Below, piece by piece: positions 57,398 through 64,000 of a stretch of DNA of 64,000 nt. The notes beneath the pieces were generated by a model that saw only the letters and a list, made by a program, of their open reading frames with translations, did not search any database and was not told where the DNA came from. The position numbers were made by a program, and so were the translations under genes. Positions within the stretch are counted from its first letter, which is position 1. Every line of letters begins with the position of its first letter. The stretch is from Dryococelus australis (lineage: Eukaryota; Arthropoda; Insecta; Phasmatodea; Phasmatidae), in contig CM057009.1 of NCBI GenBank assembly GCA_029891345.1, positions 307,622,666-307,686,665 on the forward strand, in the 5' to 3' direction.

Positions 57398-60300
57398 CAT
57401 GTCCGAATCGAAAAGGAAACTTGTTTTGATAGAGGACTCAAAATCCGTACCTCCTACTAATGCATAACAAGTCAATGATCAAAAACTAGCGAATGCATCA
57501 GAGAATGGGCTAAGGTCGTTAGCTGAAGATCTGAAGGTATTTTGTACTCGCGGAGATCTACCGAAATCGGTAGTTTTCCCACAATTTGATGAAGAAGGTG
57601 GTGTAGCAGAAACATTTATTTCACATAGTGCAAAATTTCTTAAGGTTTGCAGAAATATGTTTGTTAAACAACAGCTTAATCGAGTGAAACACAAAGAAGA
57701 ATCCAATAAAAATTCAAATGTGTAAACTTTCAAACGAGTGAAGAGGTCACAGACACATTCTGTGGATATATACAATATCTCTGTTTTTGACGGCGAAGGA
57801 AGTGAGAAAGAAACACTTGTATCAGCACAAACACTGGACATCGGACCAACAGTTAGGTTTCTGCCGGTGAAACCTGGAGATCACAAAGATATGAAGAAAT
57901 TTATATCCACAGACTTTGTTGCTTTAGAGGCAAAATATCATATACTTCAGAAATCACGTTCGTGTAAAGGAATGTAAGGAAGGAAGAAAGAAAGGGAGTG
58001 GAGGCGGTAGATGAATGCGGTTTGGTACATGGTTATGCCCTGGAACATACTGTTCAGTATATATAATAACTACGACTAACCAGCAGCACTTCACCAGTGA
58101 TAAAGTTGGCCACAATCACAAAAATCATGGAAGAAATGCTGGCACAGCTGGGAATAGGAGGCTATCGTGTCAACAGGACTAGACTACAAGAAGAACTAAT
58201 TTCGTTCGTTCCATGTCTCACAGCCAATATATCACGAAAAGAAATCCTTTTGCACATTGAGACTTCAGATGGAGATGCTATTCTTGACAGTGGTTCTTAT
58301 GATATCATGAATGATGGACTATGCTTGGCACATGCTGATGATATAATTGCATAGATTTACTTAGGGATTTCCCAAAGTTTCATGGATCATTTCCAGAGAA
58401 TTTTGTTCCAGAAAAGTTCACCTGCTAATCTCTGGTTTTAGTTTTGAAAATGCTATTTGAAGGTAAAGGAGTATCTGAGTACTCGACTAGAGCAGAGATT
58501 AGGCCCCGCTTGTCTCTAACTCAACTCATTAGTTTCAATTAATTAAAATACAAAAGACAAAAAGACAGAAATTGAATTTATTTAGTTGAATGTGAAACAC
58601 CTTTATTTCTATATTTTGGATTCATGATTTTTTTTTTCAGAAAAAAGAAATAAGAAAATAACAGACCAGCTGAACCCTCTTGGACTGACTGTATCGTACA
58701 ATCGACTGCAGAAAGTGTTCTCTACTATGACGAATGTTGTTTGTGGGTCATACTCTTCCACAGGCAATGTGATTCCATTATAATGACATCCGAATATATT
58801 CATCATGGCTATCATATATAATGTGGATCATAAAGCATCAAATACAGCAGGATCTCATTTTCATGGCACAAGCATTACCATCATGCAACATCCGGATGCT
58901 GTGCAACCACATAAAATTAACCTGCAAATTGAAGATTCACAATGGAAAAAGAAAGTTGAAAAGGAGCTATCCTCTTCTTATACTACTGTTAATGATTTGG
59001 CTGTTAGCACAAAATACCCTGACATATATATATATACTTTAGTATGGTGAAACGAGGAGTGTGTAGGACTTTCAAGAATTGAAGATTTCTGGCTGATAAA
59101 AGTTGAAGGTATCACTTATCAAGAAGAAAATGATCCTGAAAATAATCGAGTATTATGGTAATTGTTTACATCAGAAATGATAATGAATCCATTACAGCCT
59201 ATATGCAATTAAGTTACGCTCTCACTCTTGAGAAAATATGTAAAGTCTCCACCGCTTATAGCTCACTGCATTCATATTATATTTTCCACAATTAACACTT
59301 AAATATCAATGACAAACACCTTATAATTACAGGTGATAAACCAATAAGCGTCATTGCTAAATTGCTGAAATGGAAACTTCCAGTATTGTTTGGAGATTGT
59401 AAAATTTAAGTTTTATTTAATTGGGGGGGGGGGGGGGGGCTCCACATAAAAATTGCAGTATTGAGCATGATAGGGTCATGGCTAATAGGATCTGGATGGA
59501 CGGACATCTTGGTTGATTCAAGTGTGGCAGCAATTGCTGGTAGAATTGAGTCATTCCTCACTTGTGCTCACATAAAACGAACACTATATGCTCACCAAAT
59601 AACAGTGGCTTCATTGTGTATTTTGAGTAGCATATCCTACAATATGTTCTTAATTTCACAGAAGGAAAGTGATAGTTTTAAAGTCTGGTGTGAAAAATGT
59701 GACGAAGACTCTGCTCAATTTCTTTACTGGTTAACAGTGTGGGAACTTGAGATTTTATTTCTTGCAATTTGTACAAAGTATACGTGAAGTAAAATTCACA
59801 AACTACATAAGCATTCTCGTGAAGCTGTGCCCATGGAAGTTTGCTTCAAACCATATGAATTATGCAAGATGGAATCTAGTTTTTGTAAAATCTATGAATG
59901 AGTTAGAAATCCATCATCCAAACATTCGTGCTAAATTCATGAAAGGAAAGTTTGTTTGTCAATCATCAAGCCGAAAGTTTCCTGCAATAGCTGATGAGCA
60001 CCTTCATGGACAGAATAACAAAGACATCAAGGGAGTGGCTGGTGCAGCAGAAGTGCGCGAATCTCCATATGCACTTCTGAAATGACTGGTCGCTCGGTCA
60101 GATGCGAGTCACATTCTTAACCAATTTTTCAGACTATTCTCACATGATACCGATGACAATGAATTACATGACAAACACAGAGATGACAACAAATCGCGTG
60201 AAAAAAAAATCAAGAAAGATGTTTACAGTTTTGTTAATTTATCTGAAAAGCATGGGAGTCGTTTTGAAGAAAATGTGCTCTCTAAAGCAGTGAGTAAAAT

Positions 60301-61935
60301 TGGGTTCTCAAAAGAAGCTGAAAAATCAGTACGGGAGGGCAAGAAGAAGGGAGTAGTTTATTATAAAGATAATGTAATGGAAATACTTATTGAAGGCAAT
60401 GTGTTTGTTCATGATGCCATAAAAAGGTCCAATTTGATTATGTTTAAAGTAAAAAGTAGAACAGTCAATTTAAAAAAATCTTCAATTGAAGGCTTTATGA
60501 AAATATGAAAATGTGTTTTGCAAGTTCTATGTAGTCAGTCAAATACACGGGGCTGATATAGGTATGCTATTCTCCCAGGGCAAACCAATTGTATTCTCCA
60601 TCAATCAGCGAGTTTGGAAATCTTCAAAACCATCTCAGCAATCCGACACTATGAACGGCATCACATCTGGTCTAAATGAAGGACATCACGAATGCTTGGC
60701 ACATTGTACTGCCTGTGTTGTAGATGGCGCACTCTTTGTGAAGTTGTGGCATCCTTCTTTAACAACGACATCACGCACAAAGATTTATTTCCAACAGTGA
60801 AAGATCGCCTCCAGCATATTGAAAGACTTTACATTATCTTTGATCGATTCATTGAAGGCAGCCTTATATCCGATACAAGATAAAAACGAGGTGGTGGAAC
60901 ATAAAGTGCTTGTGAAGCCTAGAACACCTTTCCCGAACACATACACCAAATTTCTTCTCGATGATAACGAAATAAAAAATCTCTTGTATCTTCTTGCTAC
61001 AGCGATATCAACATGTGAAACAGGTCAGAAACTGCTTGCATGCAGTGACGGAGATCAAGTTACTAGCTCTGGCAGTGGAACTTTCGGCAGTAAAGGTGTT
61101 GCTCCATGCAATCATGACGAAGCTTCTCTTACATATGAAATACTGCATAAAACTGCATAAGAATGGTGCCCTTGTTACAGTGGATTCTGATGTGGTAGTT
61201 GTTGCAGCAGCTGCCTTGTTGAAAATAGAGTTAATGGGCTTGCAAAGCCATTTGTTTAAATTTTACTGCGGTAAGAACGAGACATTTTTCTCACCGAGTA
61301 TATTCTTAGATAATCTTCCAAATATCATCCCAGCAGATATATCGTTCTTCCACGCATTCACAGGGTACGACACTTTCTCACCATTTTATGAGATTGGAAA
61401 ATAGAGGGCCTGGAGTTTTAAGAAAGAAGTGCCAGATAATACATCAGTCTTCAACCACTCTCAATATCTATGGAAACACATGAAGAAAATTTCATCATTA
61501 TCGAATGGTTCACAATTATTCTGTAAGACTGAACAATTACCACGAAAAGTAGAAATGATTGTGGCAGGATTTTGTTCACACAAAAAAAAAAAACAGATTG
61601 ATCCAGAATATCCCACCGTCAGAAGACGCCTTGACGACTACATGTGAAGCGTACGATACTGCAAGCGACGATTTGGAAACAATGTCTAGAACGCCAATTG
61701 GAAAGTCCACAAATTACTTATTTTGAGTGGAAAATAGATTTCTCTTTTGGATACGAAACAATTTGGACAACTATTTCGGAAGTTTAAAAAAATATACATT
61801 CTGAGTTTATTTCCTGCCACTGCAAATCCATGTGCTCAAGGAATTGCAAGTGTGAGAGAAATTGTCTTCCCTGTACTTCATTGTGTGCCTATGACGGACA
61901 ATGTGCAGGATAAAGCAACTTTTATGAAGTGAACT
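57398..61935 (+). pseudogene. Relic of a large uncharacterised invertebrate multicopy gene
   Basis: The first frame starts MSESKRKLVLIEDSK, with a stop at 57464. In order the recognisable segments are: FVALEAKYH (57918); YRVNRTRLQEEL and LLHIETSDGDA (58160-58280); RLSLTQLISFN (58510); LNPLGLTVSYNRLQ (58668); IYNVDHKASNTAGSHFHG (58815, NVDH block); DKPISVIAKLL (59337); GLHIK and GSGWTDILVDSSVAA (59440-59530); KRTLYAHQITVASL (59577); NYARW, EFMKGKFV and QNNKDIKG (59860-60040); VVDGALFVKLWH (60718); CNHDEA (61108); VDSDVVVV (61180); FFHAFTGYD (61350); and a Cys-rich tail in another frame (61814-61905). I know this order from hypothetical proteins abundant in corals, molluscs and arthropods; function is unknown. 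The NHDEA/DSDV/TGYD blocks may be a decayed PIN/XPG-like nuclease core (inference). Many stops and shifts; TGG to TGA at 60082. Acceptor-like pyrimidine tracts before several segments suggest introns. Confidence 0.8.
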
Positions 61936-62639
61936 ATCCACTCTTTCAAATGGAACACTGACTCCATGCTCTGTTCACCTATGAATAGGTGAACAAAATA
62001 TTTGTATTTTTTTTTATTACAAGTAGAAAAATTTTGTCTTGGAACAACGTGCCAATATCTGAAAGAAGAATGACAGAATTTGTGTATAACATAGCCAATA
62101 ATAATTCATTCCTTCTCAATTGAGTATTTAAGAAGTGAAGAAGATGGTGAATTTAATTATCTAAATGATGTTTGATTATGTTCGCTCGTAAAATTTACGA
62201 AGAAGATGTATTATGAGCTTTCTTACAATGCATTGCCACTAATATATTAATTGGTGATTATTTTCATATTCTGCACTTTTTAAATTTGAATCACAATAAT
62301 TTTTGGAAATGAATATTTCTTTTAATTTTTAAATTTTAATAAGATAACCAGTAAAAACTTTTAGGTTAAAAAATATTGTTTCCTTCACTTTTGATGTCAG
62401 ACATTTCATTAACGACTTACAATGTTTAAAATAGTATGAATAATGCATTTCATTGTTCCCAACAGAGCAAAGTTCAATTTTGTGACCAATTGGGGAAATA
62501 AATAATAAAAATGCCAGGGAACTTTCTTAATGAAATTTTTATGATACATATTTTTATCGGAAACTTTTTTTGTTTAAATGTACTACTTCTTATAAATCCT
62601 AAAAACATTATTTTTGATTGAAATTTTTTTCCGCTCTGG
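61936..62639. other. No gene recognised
   Basis: AT-rich 3' flank of the relic. Confidence 0.5.
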
Positions 62640-62920
62640 AGGGACATGCGAGTTGTTAGTGAGTGAGTGAAGAGATTTGGAAGGCTCTTAACATCGAGGT
62701 CTTGAGAGCCGATGTGGGTAATTGAGGTGGGTATGGAGCAGCGCCGAAATGAAAGGGTGGGGGAAACGGGCGATCCCCGAGAAAACCCACCGACCAGCGG
62801 CATCGTCCGGCGCGACTCCCACGTGCGAAAATCCGGAATGTCTCGGCCGGGGATTGAACCCGGATCGCCTTGATGGGATGCGAGCAGACTAACCGCTTAG
62901 ACGCAGTGGCTCGTGCGAGT
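62640..62920 (-). mobile_element. Full-length SINE copy
   Basis: Reading minus: head with A-box-like CTAAGCGGTTAGTCTGC and B-box GGGTTCAATCCCCGG, then GATTTTCGCACGTGGGAGTC, GGTTTTCTCGGGGATCGCCC, and the tail ending in repeated CACTCACTAAC. It is the most complete copy of this family in the window. Confidence 0.8.
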
Positions 62921-63579
62921 TGTGCCTCCGTATTTTTTGCCGGTATCCAAGTATGAACTACCAAAAGACTAACAGAACGCACTAACTGGTTCTGCTCAAT
63001 TCTCAGCCCACTTTACGCTCGTCGGCTATCAAGACCCCGATGCAAGAGCCGCCGAAACCTCCCCACTCTGATCCACTCAGTGCTCGCGCAGGGCCTATTT
63101 GGGGCGTCCGTGAACATTCAGCCGGCGATTTAAGGCATCGGTCACGTAACATTCTTCCGAGACAGAACCCTTCAGACGTGGAACAAGAAACTGCTAACAT
63201 AATTCCATAAATGGCCCTTCTGTGCGCAAATAAGACTGCTTGCATTTTAGACTTTGGGTTTCTTAGAAAGTTTATCTTACAAGAACTCAGCCGCAAAGCT
63301 GCCATATTATTCGTAGTTTCGCACGTGCTGTAATACGGGATCAGTCTTTATTTTCGCATTCAAACTGATTTTCGTGAACATCATATGGGTAATACTAAAA
63401 GTTAATGGAACAATTTTTGAAGAATATGAAAATAAATGTGTTAACTTTGCTGTAGAAAAACTGGCGTAGTTAATTTTATTTTCAATTAAACCACTACGTT
63501 TCAGAAATGGATATTGCTTTTAAGCGGAAGAACTTCGCACTGATGACTTAATTTTTCATTGCTCTCCTGGGAACATATA
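62921..63579. other. No gene recognised
   Basis: A 100-codon minus frame (63003-63305) shows no domain. Confidence 0.5.
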
Positions 63580-64000
63580 GAAAGGCTGTTCACGATAAAG
63601 TTAGCACTTTGGAAATCAACCTTCGAAAAAATTTACTGCCCCAGCCTGTATATATTTTAACGGGCGCCTGAGTGACATGCTCCCAGTAAGGTTGGTAACG
63701 ATGAATAGGAAGTAGTTCCGTATCTTAATGCAGTATAAAAAGTGTTACGTAACCATTTTTATAACTTAAATTTTTTCTTACGTTTTAAGATTTTTTTTTA
63801 ATGCACGGAAGTGTAAAAATAAGCCGATTTGTTAAATATATAATTTTTCCATAATTTCACATTTTCACTTGACCGACGTATGAATAAAGTGATGAGGGCC
63901 ATTGCAATGTTAATTTTACGTAAGGCGGAAGAACACACAACGACGTGCATACAGGTAGATCTCAAGCAGAGCTTTCGAAAGTGCTATTTTCACCGTGAAC
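63580..64000 (+). repeat. Dispersed repeat, copy of 15310-15750 (inverse)
   Basis: Runs into the window's end. Landmarks GTTCACGATAAAGTTAGCAC (start) and CGACGTATGAATAAAGT (63875) are shared with the inverse copy. Confidence 0.7.

Overview
This is a non-coding-dominated, AT-rich animal nuclear segment with no intact conserved host gene. It holds decayed DNA transposons, one LTR retrotransposon, tRNA-derived SINEs, many satellites and long inverted repeats. Arthropod-type core promoters (TATA box plus a TCAGT/CAGTTG initiator) and the transposon mix point to an insect. The SINE at 14.6, 20.5, 56.7 and 62.7 kb resembles, from memory and untested, a family very common in stick insects such as Dryococelus, so a phasmid is my best guess.

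Layout. 0-6.5 kb: no recognised gene, a pyrimidine-rich array and a tRNA relic. 6.6-12 kb: a minus-strand paired C2HC zinc-finger gene (one in-frame stop), diverged ~350-bp tandem repeats, a long imperfect palindrome (about 8.37-9.35 against 9.96-10.95 kb), and clusters of AGGTCA and ATGGC words. 12.4-13.2 kb: pogo/Tigger-type transposase pseudogene. 17.1-19.05 kb: fold-back mariner-like element. 22.8-23.9 kb: a second Tc1/mariner pseudogene. 24.44-24.87 kb: a nearly perfect 205-bp-arm hairpin. 26.7-33.2 kb: a decayed Ty3/Gypsy element with LTR remnants, gag, protease, RT and RNase H remnants and a ~283-bp satellite before its 3' LTR.

The most unusual object is a candidate ~12.2-kb element at about 34.29-46.50 kb. 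Both ends carry matching inverted regions: ~500 bp of unique sequence followed inward by a ~120-bp tandem array (5-6 units left, about 3 right). Inside are an array of ATGGC/GCCAT and AGGTCA words, two tRNA-Leu(UAA)-like sequences, and four minus-strand genes (here A, B, C, D; 41.5 to 38.05 kb), each preceded by a TATA/initiator promoter. B, C and D encode fingers of an unusual paired type: C-x2-C-x12-H-x4-C, about ten residues, then C-x2-C-x12-H-x3-C. The same protein type occurs at 6.6-7.0 kb and at 52.26-52.71 kb, the latter also next to a tRNA-Leu(UAA)-like sequence. I do not recognise this gene set as a described transposon or virus. All the finger genes carry damage, so these look like old copies.

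57.4-61.9 kb holds a frameshifted, stop-containing relic of a large uncharacterised invertebrate multicopy gene family. It is flanked by two oppositely oriented SINEs. The final 420 bp repeats, in inverse orientation, the sequence at 15.3-15.75 kb. No assignable protein looks fully intact; the least damaged are gene A (108 aa, unknown) and the 7-kb and 52-kb finger genes (one lesion each).
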